Positions 25,162 through 32,538 of a stretch of 40,816 nucleotides of DNA are shown piece after piece. The translations under genes and the position numbers were made by a program. How positions within the stretch are numbered: the first letter of the stretch is position 1; each line of letters starts with the position of its first letter. The notes under the pieces are model-generated. The model was not told the origin of the DNA. It was given only the letters and a program-made list of their open reading frames with translations, and searched no databases. Origin of the DNA: JAAZZY01 sp964612505 (GTDB lineage Bacteria; Chlamydiota; Chlamydiia; Chlamydiales; JAAZZY01); NCBI GenBank assembly GCA_964612505.1, contig CAZTEX010000016.1:1-40816 (forward strand), written 5' to 3'.

Positions 25162-25996
25162 TTTACACTGTCATAGCATACACTCAGATGGTGAGAAAAC
25201 GGTTGAAGAGCTTCTGAATATGGCTAAAAAGATAAACCTTTCTGGTTTGTCGATTACAGATCATGATACCATTGAAGCCTATCATGAAGCATATCCTTTA
25301 GCTGAAGAAAGATCTTTAGGTCTTGTAAATGGCGTAGAGCTCAGCTGCTTATTTGAAGATAAGCCCGTTCATGTACTAGCTTATAGTTTTTCAATTCACG
25401 ATCCTGATTTTAAAAGTTTTATTGCCAAGTGTCAAAAGCAAAGAGCCCAGCGCAACCATGAGATGATTCGACTGCTTAATGAGGAGCAAATTGCAATTTC
25501 TCAACAAGAGATAGAAAAAGCATTTAATAGAAGCATGCATGAGTTAGGGCGTCCTCATTTTGCTCAAATGCTGATTGAAAAAGGAATTGTTAAAACAATT
25601 CAAGAGGCTTTTAATCGATATTTAGCAGATGGGAAAAGATGCTTTGTCTTAGGGCACAGACCCTCTGTCCAAGAAGCTATTGATGTTGTCCATAGAGCAA
25701 AGGCCTTTGCAATTTTAGCACACCCACATCTGATCTCGGATCTTAGTTTAATTGGTGAGTTATTGAAGCTGAATTTAGATGGAATGGAGTGTTACTATGC
25801 CAAAATGGGCCCTCATAAAGAAAAACCATGGGTTGAGCTTGCTCAGAAAAAACGTTGGATGATTACCGGTGGTTCAGATTATCATGGAATGTGTAAGCCG
25901 ATTAATACTTTGGGTTGTTCTTGGGTTTCAGATGAAGTTTTTGACGTTTTAAAGAAAAGGAACATTGAAAATGACCGACTATTTCTCCATCAATAA
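25151..25996 (+). CDS. PHP-domain phosphoesterase, YciV/TrpH-like
   Basis: A 281-residue protein of the PHP family. Metal-binding motifs in order: YDLHCHSIHSDGEKT, SITDHDTIE, the Glu in VNGVELSC, ILAHPHL and the closing GGSDYHG. Relatives include the E. coli YciV (RNase AM) 5'-3' exoribonuclease and 3',5'-nucleoside bisphosphate phosphatases, so an RNA end or nucleotide phosphatase role is likely. It overlaps murB by 11 bases at its start and folC at its end, so it is translated within the same operon. All metal ligands appear intact. Confidence 0.88.
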   Translation: MRYDLHCHSIHSDGEKTVEELLNMAKKINLSGLSITDHDTIEAYHEAYPLAEERSLGLVNGVELSCLFEDKPVHVLAYSFSIHDPDFKSFIAKCQKQRAQRNHEMIRLLNEEQIAISQQEIEKAFNRSMHELGRPHFAQMLIEKGIVKTIQEAFNRYLADGKRCFVLGHRPSVQEAIDVVHRAKAFAILAHPHLISDLSLIGELLKLNLDGMECYYAKMGPHKEKPWVELAQKKRWMITGGSDYHGMCKPINTLGCSWVSDEVFDVLKKRNIENDRLFLHQ

Positions 25997-27194
25997 GAAA
26001 CTCTTTGATCTCAACTTTTCCAAGCAGTCACGGCTGGATTTAACTCATGTTCAAAAATTGTACAATGCCCTTGAATTGAAGAGTTTTCCTAAAATTCATG
26101 TGGCAGGAACCAATGGAAAGGGATCGTGCGTTAAAAAATTAAGCGAAGCTCTTTCGTTATCAGGGTATCAATGCGGAAGTTTTTTTTCACCTCATATAGC
26201 CACCTTTAGAGAGCGCATTCAAATTAATGGGCAGATGATTTCAAAAGAAGCAGCAGCGCAAGTGGGTGCTGAAATCTTGAACTTATCAGAAAAAATGGCA
26301 ATTGAAATTACTTTTTTTGAAGCGACTTTTTTAATGGCGATGAAATATTTTTCTCAAAAGCAAGTCGACGCTGCAGTGATTGAAGTAGGGCTTGGGGGAC
26401 GCTTAGATGCAACTAATTGCATTATTCCCATTTTATCGATTATTACATCAATCAGCTTGGATCATGTGCAAATCTTGGGAGATACTTTAGAGAAGATCGC
26501 TTTTGAGAAAGCAGGGATTATTAAACCTCACATCCCTTTAATTACAGGTCCTAAAGCCAATCAAAGTTCTATTGAGAAGATGGCTCAAGCAAACTTTTCA
26601 CAACACATTAAAGTTTCAGATCAAGAGTTTGAAAGTTATGATCAGGAAAATCAAGCGATTGCAAAAGAGGGGATGAGTTTTCTGAAAAAATATTTTTCGT
26701 TGTCGGATCTTGCAATCAAACAAGCTCTTCCTGCCAAACCTCCTGTTCGCTATGAGAAGATCTTTTATCAGCAGCATGAGCTCATTTTAGATATGAGCCA
26801 TAATGAAGATGGTTTAAGAAGATTGTTTAGCCAAATCACTATAGAATACCCTCATCGCCCTAAAATAGTCTTCACTTCCGCTGCTGCCAATCATGATTAT
26901 AAAACCAATCTGGCGATTATCAAAAAGCATGTAGAGAAGATATACATCTTAGATATTTTACATCCAAGGCTTGCAAAAGCAGAAGATTTGCTCGCAGCTA
27001 TTGAAAGCGGGGGCTTTATTTGTCAAATAAGTGAGATTCCTCAAATCTTGCAGTCTCAAACTGAAAATCCTCTGATCATTGTCACAGGAAGTATTTTTAT
27101 CATGAAAGAAATCTATACTTTGATAGGTAAAGAGCAAGATTGTGATGTTTATCAGATTCAAGATGGTCTTTTTAAATCGCCATCCCATGTTTAG
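25971..27194 (+). CDS. folC: Bifunctional folylpolyglutamate/dihydrofolate synthase
   Basis: I prefer the ATG at 25971 (MTDYFSINKKLFD) over a TTG two codons before; AAAGG at 25956-25960 could serve either. The 407-residue Mur-ligase-type enzyme has the P-loop HVAGTNGKGSCVK, FSPHIATFRERI, EVGLGGRLDATNC, SLDHVQILGDTLEKIAFEKAGI and the C-terminal ILDMSHNEDGL. It adds glutamate to dihydropteroate and folates in the cytoplasm, downstream of FolP at 15 kb. The gene overlaps the PHP gene by 26 bases and closes the nusB operon. Confidence 0.94.
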   Translation: MTDYFSINKKLFDLNFSKQSRLDLTHVQKLYNALELKSFPKIHVAGTNGKGSCVKKLSEALSLSGYQCGSFFSPHIATFRERIQINGQMISKEAAAQVGAEILNLSEKMAIEITFFEATFLMAMKYFSQKQVDAAVIEVGLGGRLDATNCIIPILSIITSISLDHVQILGDTLEKIAFEKAGIIKPHIPLITGPKANQSSIEKMAQANFSQHIKVSDQEFESYDQENQAIAKEGMSFLKKYFSLSDLAIKQALPAKPPVRYEKIFYQQHELILDMSHNEDGLRRLFSQITIEYPHRPKIVFTSAAANHDYKTNLAIIKKHVEKIYILDILHPRLAKAEDLLAAIESGGFICQISEIPQILQSQTENPLIIVTGSIFIMKEIYTLIGKEQDCDVYQIQDGLFKSPSHV

Positions 27195-27227
27195 AGCTTT
27201 CTTACAAAAAAAGATGATTACTCTAAA
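27190..27227. terminator. Bidirectional hairpin between folC and the methyltransferase gene
   Basis: TTTAGAG at 27190-27196 pairs with CTCTAAA at 27221-27227 (7 bp). Both stop codons of the convergent genes lie within it, and AT-rich sequence follows on each side. The stem is AT-rich and the loop is long (24 bases), so strength is uncertain. Confidence 0.35.
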
Positions 27228-27814
27228 ATTTCGTTTCTTTGTCCGATGAGAAGGAGAAAGGGGGCTTTTTCTGAGCGATTAAGCCAGTGATGCTCTGTGA
27301 CAATGTATGTGGAGTTTAAATTTTTCGCCCAATTTAGAACATCTTGAGCCTCTTTGTGACCTTCTAAGTGACCAGGATAGCAAGTGATGCTTAAATAGCC
27401 CCCTTTTTTGAGTAGGTTTAAGCTCTTAGCTAGGCTAATTAAGGTAGTTTGGCTTTGGGTGGTTAGTTCTTTATCTGTTCCAGGTAAATACCCTAAATTG
27501 TAAACAATAAAGTCGGCCTCTGCTGGGCATTTTTGATCTATCTCACTATGGCAGCATTTATGTAGCTCTATTTTGAGAAGAGCCTCGTTGCTGAGCCCTT
27601 CCTTGAGTCTTTGAGAGGTTTGCTCGATAGCTTCTTTTTGGATATCCAAACCGACCACCTTTCCTCCCTTTCCTGAAAGGGCGAGCTGGGCCAAAAAAAG
27701 GGTATCGTGGCCGTTACCGCAAGTGGCATCAATTGCATAGGCTCCAGGAAATAAAATAGACTTCCAAAGAAGGTGGCTCAAAGAGACGACAGACTGCAAA
27801 GGGGCTGTTTTCAT
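27218..27814 (-). CDS. Class I SAM methyltransferase, YtqB/MnmM-like
   Basis: A 198-residue cytoplasmic methyltransferase. SAM site: AIDATCGNGHDTLFLAQL, then VVGLDIQKEAIEQT; the catalytic-like motif is VYNLGYLPGTDKELTTQ and a later SITCYPGHLEGHKEA block. These match the family annotated as putative rRNA methylase (PF06962), whose B. subtilis member YtqB has been described as MnmM, methylating the wobble 5-aminomethyl-2-thiouridine of tRNA. That function is plausible here but rests on family resemblance. The ATG is at 27814; the gene is convergent with folC. Confidence 0.85.
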   Translation of the reverse strand: MKTAPLQSVVSLSHLLWKSILFPGAYAIDATCGNGHDTLFLAQLALSGKGGKVVGLDIQKEAIEQTSQRLKEGLSNEALLKIELHKCCHSEIDQKCPAEADFIVYNLGYLPGTDKELTTQSQTTLISLAKSLNLLKKGGYLSITCYPGHLEGHKEAQDVLNWAKNLNSTYIVTEHHWLNRSEKAPFLLLIGQRNEILE

Positions 27815-27981
27815 GATGTTTTAAAAGGTAATTTGGGATTAAAGGGTCATTTTACCCAGATTAAAATCCCTTGTCAATGCTAAGACCCTTCTTTTTATTT
27901 TCTTTTTATTACAGATAAATGAACCAATAGGGAATAATCTTTGCAAATATTTATAATTTATCCTCAAATCTTTATAAAATC

Positions 27982-28002
27982 TTAACAGTTAAAGAATATA
28001 AT
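27982..28002 (+). promoter_or_regulatory. Palindrome TTAACAGTTAA and TATAAT box before the kinase-like gene
   Basis: The perfect palindrome TTAAC-A-GTTAA at 27982-27992 is followed 4 bases later by TATAAT at 27997-28002, 35 bases upstream of the ATG at 28038. The same arrangement occurs before the ankyrin gene at 35773, which suggests an operator or activator site overlapping the usual -35 zone. Confidence 0.5.
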
Positions 28003-28037
28003 TGAACTAGATAGTTCTATGAAATAGGTACCCTCCA

Positions 28038-29699
28038 ATGGCTTCAATAGCCCCTCAAACAGCATTGCATCCAGCCGTTGAGCAGATTCAAAGTGCTTAT
28101 GCTCGATTGAGTAACCCCTCTTCGTGTCCACTGTCAAGAAGTAAGGCTTTTGAACAGCTTGGGGTGCACCCAAATGATCGTGCTGCTCAATCTCAACTTT
28201 TAGAGGTAATAAGGAGAATTGCTCGTGAGGAGCTTGTGGCTGTTTATTCTCCAGAGGAGAAAATAGTTCGTTTTTGCGACCACGAAAAGAACCCTCAAGC
28301 TGTTTTTAAACCTGGCTTAACACGCGCTCTTGATGAATCTTATTTTAGACGAATGGCTTATCTAATGGGAACGCCTGATAGTGCTATTCCAGCCATGATA
28401 GCGACATTTGACTTTTCAAGGCTTCCCCCTGTTCGAGCTTCAGAGCTGAACCCAGATTCAGATGTTTTTGATGATGATAGTTCAACTCTTTCGGATGGGA
28501 TCGATTCAGGTGGAGAAGAGGAAAATGGTGAGGATTCAGTTTCAAACATAGATCCAATGATAGAATTTCCATTCGCCCAAGATGCAACTCGCAGTCGCAG
28601 GAGAATTTGCTTTTTACCTGAGGTAGCATCAGAGTCTGGAACGATATTTACTAAAGATACCCTCCTTCAGCCAAGAGGAACTTTACCGGGTGTCTTAGAG
28701 CCCTGGATCTCATCGCAACAGGATTCCACTGTAGATCGCTTTGCTCGAACAGTTCTGTTTGCAGCTGCATTGGGGATGAGAGATTTTAAACTAGATGCGA
28801 TGGTAGGCAATACGATTATAGATGCCGAAGAAATCATGGCAGCAGCCGTTTCAAATTCTAAGAGTCTACAGCCCTCAGTGCATCTACCGGTTTTAAATGA
28901 TTCTAGAGCCATTCAACATCTAACCCCTGAGCAACGGCAAGAGATAAGTACAGTTTTTTGTAGCTTAGATATTCCTCAGTTAGTCAAGTATGCTTGTTCT
29001 CAAAAGATTCTATACCGCATGGTAAGTTTGGAAGTTAGTAATCCTGATAGTTCAGAAATTGAAACAGCTTATGACTTAATATTCATTTCTGAGAGAGAGA
29101 AGGGCCGAGAGAAACAGTATTTCCCTCATATTTCAGTAAGTCATAGCACTCTTTATACCAAATCACAAATTCGAGCATTCGCTGCACGGTTAACTAATTT
29201 ACAGAAAGCAGCTTCCTATTTAATCAAAGATCAGAACTTGAGAACAGTGGGAGAGCTGGTTTGTCGCATTGACTCAGCGTACGGCAGATACATAGAGGCA
29301 GCTTGTCTGGCAAGGGACCAAGAGATGACGCAACCCGCTTCGTCTGGATTAAGCAGCATGGACTCCAGAATGCTGCTTGTTTTAAGTCCTCCAAATCTTT
29401 TTTTGGATGCCCTAACACAGCAAGCAGGTCGCCATCCGTTAGCTATTAATAAGAAAGTAGTGAAAGTAGAAGTGAGTAAAGATAAAAGCCAAAGCGATAC
29501 ATCTCTTCGTACTAGGATGCGGGATAGGACTAGCTCTATGCCGGAGATGATGCTTTATCAAAGCAAAAAAAAAGCAGAAGAAGTACTCAAAACTACCGAA
29601 ATAAATTCACAAGAATCTCCCAAACCTCTTGTACGAGCAAATTCTGCAAGTTCTGAGTTGTCTACTTATTTTTCTAGGTTTTTAGATAACCTTTCATAA
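28038..29699 (+). CDS. Unknown protein with PI3/4-kinase/HipA-like traces; effector candidate
   Basis: A 553-residue protein I do not recognise as a named family. No signal peptide or membrane helix. Features seen: a segment AVFKPGLTRALDESYFRRMA (residues 88-107) like the VFKP lysine strand and following helix of PI3/4-kinase and HipA-type kinases; a strongly acidic, Ser-rich linker at about 138-175; and FAAALGMRDFKLDAMVGN (241-258) directly followed by TIIDAEEIM, which resembles a catalytic D..N loop and a metal-binding Asp (D262). The C-terminal 80 residues are Ser/Lys-rich and probably disordered. The ordering fits a divergent kinase, but the glycine loop is not obvious. It has its own promoter and sits alone between housekeeping genes. 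Likely secreted host-interaction protein; this is inference. Confidence 0.6.
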   Translation: MASIAPQTALHPAVEQIQSAYARLSNPSSCPLSRSKAFEQLGVHPNDRAAQSQLLEVIRRIAREELVAVYSPEEKIVRFCDHEKNPQAVFKPGLTRALDESYFRRMAYLMGTPDSAIPAMIATFDFSRLPPVRASELNPDSDVFDDDSSTLSDGIDSGGEEENGEDSVSNIDPMIEFPFAQDATRSRRRICFLPEVASESGTIFTKDTLLQPRGTLPGVLEPWISSQQDSTVDRFARTVLFAAALGMRDFKLDAMVGNTIIDAEEIMAAAVSNSKSLQPSVHLPVLNDSRAIQHLTPEQRQEISTVFCSLDIPQLVKYACSQKILYRMVSLEVSNPDSSEIETAYDLIFISEREKGREKQYFPHISVSHSTLYTKSQIRAFAARLTNLQKAASYLIKDQNLRTVGELVCRIDSAYGRYIEAACLARDQEMTQPASSGLSSMDSRMLLVLSPPNLFLDALTQQAGRHPLAINKKVVKVEVSKDKSQSDTSLRTRMRDRTSSMPEMMLYQSKKKAEEVLKTTEINSQESPKPLVRANSASSELSTYFSRFLDNLS

Positions 29700-29716
29700 G
29701 TTCAATTTGAAGAATT

Positions 29717-29752
29717 ACTCAAGTAAAACAAGCTAAAGAGCTAGTTTTGAGT
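29717..29752 (+). terminator. Stem-loop after the kinase-like gene
   Basis: Arms ACTC / AAAAC / AGCT (29717-29734) pair with AGCT / GTTTT / GAGT (29739-29752), giving 13 pairs with a small A-A mismatch, one 4-base bulge and an AAAG loop. No U-tract follows, so it may be a processing or stability hairpin rather than a classical terminator. Confidence 0.4.
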
Positions 29753-29781
29753 TGATCATATAGCAATAGATCCCATATCAT
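29752..29781 (+). promoter_or_regulatory. Possible promoter for tRNA-Val and the translation operon
   Basis: TTGATC at 29752-29757 and TATCAT at 29776-29781 are 18 bases apart and end 34 bases before the tRNA-Val gene. It would drive tRNA-Val and possibly the downstream ThrRS-like/infC operon. Confidence 0.4.
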
Positions 29782-29815
29782 ATCCTTTTTAAAATTGGTT
29801 TTTTAGCAAATTAAT

Positions 29816-29889
29816 GGGGTATTAGCTCAGTTGGTTAGAGCGCCACGTTGACATCGTGGAGGTCAGCTGTTCAAGTCAGCTATATCCCA
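29816..29889 (+). tRNA. tRNA-Val (anticodon GAC)
   Basis: Complete cloverleaf: acceptor GGGGTAT (29816-29822) with ATATCCC (29882-29888, one G-U pair), D arm GCTC..GAGC, anticodon arm CCACG-TTGACAT-CGTGG giving anticodon GAC, and T arm AGCTG-TTCAAGT-CAGCT. The T loop is TTCAAGT. The CCA end is not encoded. It reads valine GUC/GUU. The gene ends 12 bases before the next reading frame, so it may be processed from a common transcript. Confidence 0.95.
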
Positions 29890-29901
29890 TTCAATCTAAT
29901 C

Positions 29902-31410
29902 ATGTATTCAAATCAAATGTTTGCACATTTAAATGGCAGCGTTTTAAAGCTTTTGGCCCACGCTGTTTTGGATTTATTTCCCCAAGCTCAACTTTTCCAA
30001 GATTGGGTAGAGGGACCGCTTTTTTGCGCCCGTTTCCAGGTACCCGAAAATTGTAAAACAGTGGATCTAGATATCGTCGAAAACAGATTAATTGAGCTGC
30101 AAAATCAAAAAGTGGAGCTCTATCCAATGGAGATGGCTTTAGTCAGCGCACAAGCCCTTTTTAAGGCCAATAAACAGCGCTATTTACAAACTGAAGTTGG
30201 AAGAACCTTAAAAAACACGATTGATGTTGTCAAAATAGGGCCTTATTATGATCTGGATCGCTTCGGGTTTCAAGCTGAGTATTCAAAAATAAATTTTAAG
30301 TTACTATCGAGTGCAATTACTGGGGAAAAAGAAACCTTTTTAACCATTATTGGCCTCGTTGCAGACGATAAAAAAGATTTAAAAGAGTTTTTAAAGCAGT
30401 ATAAAAATTTACAAAAGCATAGCCACTTCATTTATAACCAAGAAATGAAATTCTTTAATCAAGAGGTTCTCTTGCCCAACGGATTAAAAATTTTAAACTG
30501 CTTGCAACAAGAAATAGATAATGTTTTTTTTGAAAATGGGTTTGAAAAATTTAAAGTTTTAAATTCACACAAAGAAATAAAAAAGATCCTTCAGGTTACT
30601 GCAGAAAATGAGCCTAGTCAAAAAGTTTTTACCTGGGCTTGTGAATCAAAAAGTTCTCATTTCTCTCCTAATCCGTTAAAAATTGGACTTTTTCAAATAG
30701 AAAATAATACCTTTGACAGGTGGATGAATCTAGTAAATCAAGAAAGTATCGAAGAACAATGTATTTCTTGCTTGAATTTCTACAGACAAATCATTAAAAT
30801 TTTAGGCTTTTCATATCGAGTGAGGTATCAGCGAGGTAAGTGCCCTCAACTTCATAAGATATTGATGCGCGTCCTAGAGCCATTTGACGCAGAAATGACT
30901 GTTGCTAAAGAAGATCATTTTTTACTGCAGTTTGATTTGATCGATGGCTATGGGAGAACGTTATTAAATCCATTAATAAAAGTAGAGAAACCTTCTTTTA
31001 TTAATGGAAAAAGTAGTTATGTTATAAGCGGCACATTTTGCAGCTCTTTAGAGATGCTTCTAGGACAAGTCATAGAACATCATAAAGGAGAGCTCCCAAT
31101 AAAATGGTGTGCGCAGCAGTTAAAGATTTTGGCCTTAAAAGAAGGCTTGGATTTTGGGCTTAAACTTTTTGATTATTTTAGAAAAAATAAGATTAAAGTG
31201 AGCTTGGACTCAAGCGATCAAAAGCTGAGTACAAAACTACAGGTGGCTTGGGAAGAAAAAATCCCTCTTGTTGTGATTGTTGGTCAAGAGGAATGCAAGC
31301 AAATGAAGCTGACGGTAAAAAATCAGCGATTAAATAAAGAACTTAAATGCTCTAAAGAAGAGTTATTAGAAGTCCTACTGGAAGAGTTGAAGGAAAGAGA
31401 AGAGAACTAA
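29902..31410 (+). CDS. Threonyl-tRNA synthetase-like pseudoenzyme
   Basis: I take the ATG at 29902 (502 residues), since longer frames run into tRNA-Val; no ribosome site is clear. The protein can be aligned with most of ThrRS lacking TGS: the N2 editing-like domain (KLLAHAVLDLFP; VVKIGPYYDLDRF), a GLVADDKKDLKEFLKQYKN stretch like the start of the ThrRS core, a motif-3-like region (LLQFDLIDGYGRTLL, then SSLEMLLGQVIEHHKGELP) and a complete anticodon-binding domain (IKVSLDSSDQKLSTKLQVAW, IPLVVIVGQEE). But the editing HxxxH, the zinc ligands (NCPGH, IHRA) and the motif 2 and 3 arginines (ER to EM) are absent. It is likely a catalytically dead regulator or RNA-binding protein. It stops 1 base before infC, the place of thrS in many bacteria. 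Confidence 0.8.
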   Translation: MYSNQMFAHLNGSVLKLLAHAVLDLFPQAQLFQDWVEGPLFCARFQVPENCKTVDLDIVENRLIELQNQKVELYPMEMALVSAQALFKANKQRYLQTEVGRTLKNTIDVVKIGPYYDLDRFGFQAEYSKINFKLLSSAITGEKETFLTIIGLVADDKKDLKEFLKQYKNLQKHSHFIYNQEMKFFNQEVLLPNGLKILNCLQQEIDNVFFENGFEKFKVLNSHKEIKKILQVTAENEPSQKVFTWACESKSSHFSPNPLKIGLFQIENNTFDRWMNLVNQESIEEQCISCLNFYRQIIKILGFSYRVRYQRGKCPQLHKILMRVLEPFDAEMTVAKEDHFLLQFDLIDGYGRTLLNPLIKVEKPSFINGKSSYVISGTFCSSLEMLLGQVIEHHKGELPIKWCAQQLKILALKEGLDFGLKLFDYFRKNKIKVSLDSSDQKLSTKLQVAWEEKIPLVVIVGQEECKQMKLTVKNQRLNKELKCSKEELLEVLLEELKEREEN

Positions 31411-31411
31411 T

Positions 31412-31933
31412 TTGAAATACAATCACCAAATACGAGCTAGTAAAATCCGCTTAATCGGAATTGACGGAAAACAAGTGGGAGTGGTCGCCCTCCAAGATGC
31501 GCTTAAGATGGCGCAAGAAGAAGGAGTTGACTTAGTTGAAGTGGTGCCAAATGCTGAACCACCTGTGTGTAAGATTATTGACTTTGGCAAGTTTAGATAC
31601 GACCAAACAAAGCGAAAAAAAGAAGGAAAAAAAGCTCAGCATCAGGTAAGAGTTAAAGAAATTAAATTTAAACCCAATATTGATACTCACGACTTTGAAT
31701 TTAAAGTTAAAAAAGCTCGAGAGTTTTTGGAAAAAGGAAATAAGGTAAGGGTTGTTTGTTCGTTTAGAGGCAGGGAGATGCTTCATAGAGACATCGGAGA
31801 AAAGGTATTTGCACAGTTTATTGTCGAACTTGAAGATATTGGAACTGCCGAGTCAACGGCCAAATTAATGGGAAGGTCGCTCTCCACGACATTAGCGCCA
31901 GGAGCTGTAAGCCCTGCCAAAAAAACTATTTAA
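31412..31933 (+). CDS. infC: Translation initiation factor IF-3
   Basis: A 173-residue factor that keeps 30S subunits free and checks the start codon. N-terminal domain: NHQIRASKIRLIGIDGKQVGVV and the DLVEVVPNAEPPVCKIIDFGKFRY linker region; C-terminal domain: VRVKEIKFKPNIDTHDFEFK and VRVVCSFRGREMLHRDIG. The start is TTG at 31412, one base after the ThrRS-like stop. Rare start codons at infC are the basis of IF-3 autoregulation in E. coli (AUU); UUG here may be weaker in that respect, as other genes in this window also use it. Confidence 0.96.
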   Translation: MKYNHQIRASKIRLIGIDGKQVGVVALQDALKMAQEEGVDLVEVVPNAEPPVCKIIDFGKFRYDQTKRKKEGKKAQHQVRVKEIKFKPNIDTHDFEFKVKKAREFLEKGNKVRVVCSFRGREMLHRDIGEKVFAQFIVELEDIGTAESTAKLMGRSLSTTLAPGAVSPAKKTI

Positions 31934-31953
31934 ATAAAAGGAGACACATAGCT

Positions 31954-32154
31954 GTGCCTAAAATGAAAACGAATAAATCTGTAGCTTCTCGATTCAAAGT
32001 TACGGGTACTGGTAAACTTAAGCGAAGAAAGCCTGGTCTACGTCACATTTTGACCAAAAAATCATCTGCAAGAAAAAGACACTTAGCTAAACCAGGTCTT
32101 GTACATGATGGTCAATTGAAGATGTATAAAATTGAGATGGGAGTAGTAAACTAA
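31954..32154 (+). CDS. rpmI: Ribosomal protein bL35
   Basis: A 66-residue, highly basic protein: MPKMKTNKSVASRFKVTGTG at the N-terminus, then KLKRRKPGLRHILTKKS and the closing Leu/Lys-rich helix. It starts with GTG at 31954, preceded by AAAGGAGA. It is part of the large subunit and lies between infC and rplT as in most bacteria, with 20 bases before and 1 base after. Confidence 0.96.
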   Translation: MPKMKTNKSVASRFKVTGTGKLKRRKPGLRHILTKKSSARKRHLAKPGLVHDGQLKMYKIEMGVVN

Positions 32155-32155
32155 A

Positions 32156-32512
32156 ATGGTAAGAGTTACAAACGCTGTCGCTTCAAAAAAGCGAAAGAAT
32201 AGAGTTTATAAACAGGCGAAGGGTTTTGTTGGCGATCGCAAAAATCACCATCGATTAACTACAGATGCCGTTATGCGCGCAATGGCATTTAATTATGCCC
32301 ACCGCAAACAAAACAAAAGAAATTTCCGTTCACTTTGGATTGTACGTATAGCTACAGGTGCAAAGATTAATGGAATTTCTTATAGCAAGCTTATCGACGG
32401 CTTGAAGAAAGCAGGTTGTGAAATCAATCGCAAAATGTTAGCGGACCTTGTTGTGACAGATCCTCAAGCATTTTCTGAAGTTGCAGGCATTGCTAAAGCT
32501 GCGTTTGCATAA
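32156..32512 (+). CDS. rplT: Ribosomal protein bL20
   Basis: A 118-residue 50S protein: MVRVTNAVASKKRKNRVYKQ, AKGFVGDRKNHHRLTTDAVMRAM, NFRSLWIVRI, and the C-terminal GLKKAGCEINRKMLADL. It begins one base after the rpmI stop, so translation is coupled. In E. coli and B. subtilis L20 represses this operon by binding its mRNA; no such leader is evident upstream of rpmI here. Confidence 0.97.
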   Translation: MVRVTNAVASKKRKNRVYKQAKGFVGDRKNHHRLTTDAVMRAMAFNYAHRKQNKRNFRSLWIVRIATGAKINGISYSKLIDGLKKAGCEINRKMLADLVVTDPQAFSEVAGIAKAAFA

Positions 32513-32538
32513 AACATCTTACTCTGGCGCTATCTAAG

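Noticed and set aside
27842..27890. AAGGGTC...GACCCTT with a following T-rich run, looking like a terminator
   Set aside because: The loop is 35 bases, and no plus-strand gene ends just upstream; it lies in the promoter zone of the divergent genes.
29848..29901. In-frame upstream extension of the ThrRS-like gene beginning inside tRNA-Val
   Set aside because: The extra 18 codons lie within and just after the tRNA gene; the ThrRS-like similarity begins only after 29902.
31934..31953. L20-type autoregulatory leader before rpmI
   Set aside because: Only 20 bases separate infC and rpmI, too little for the pseudoknot known from E. coli or B. subtilis; long-range pairing within infC was not testable by eye.
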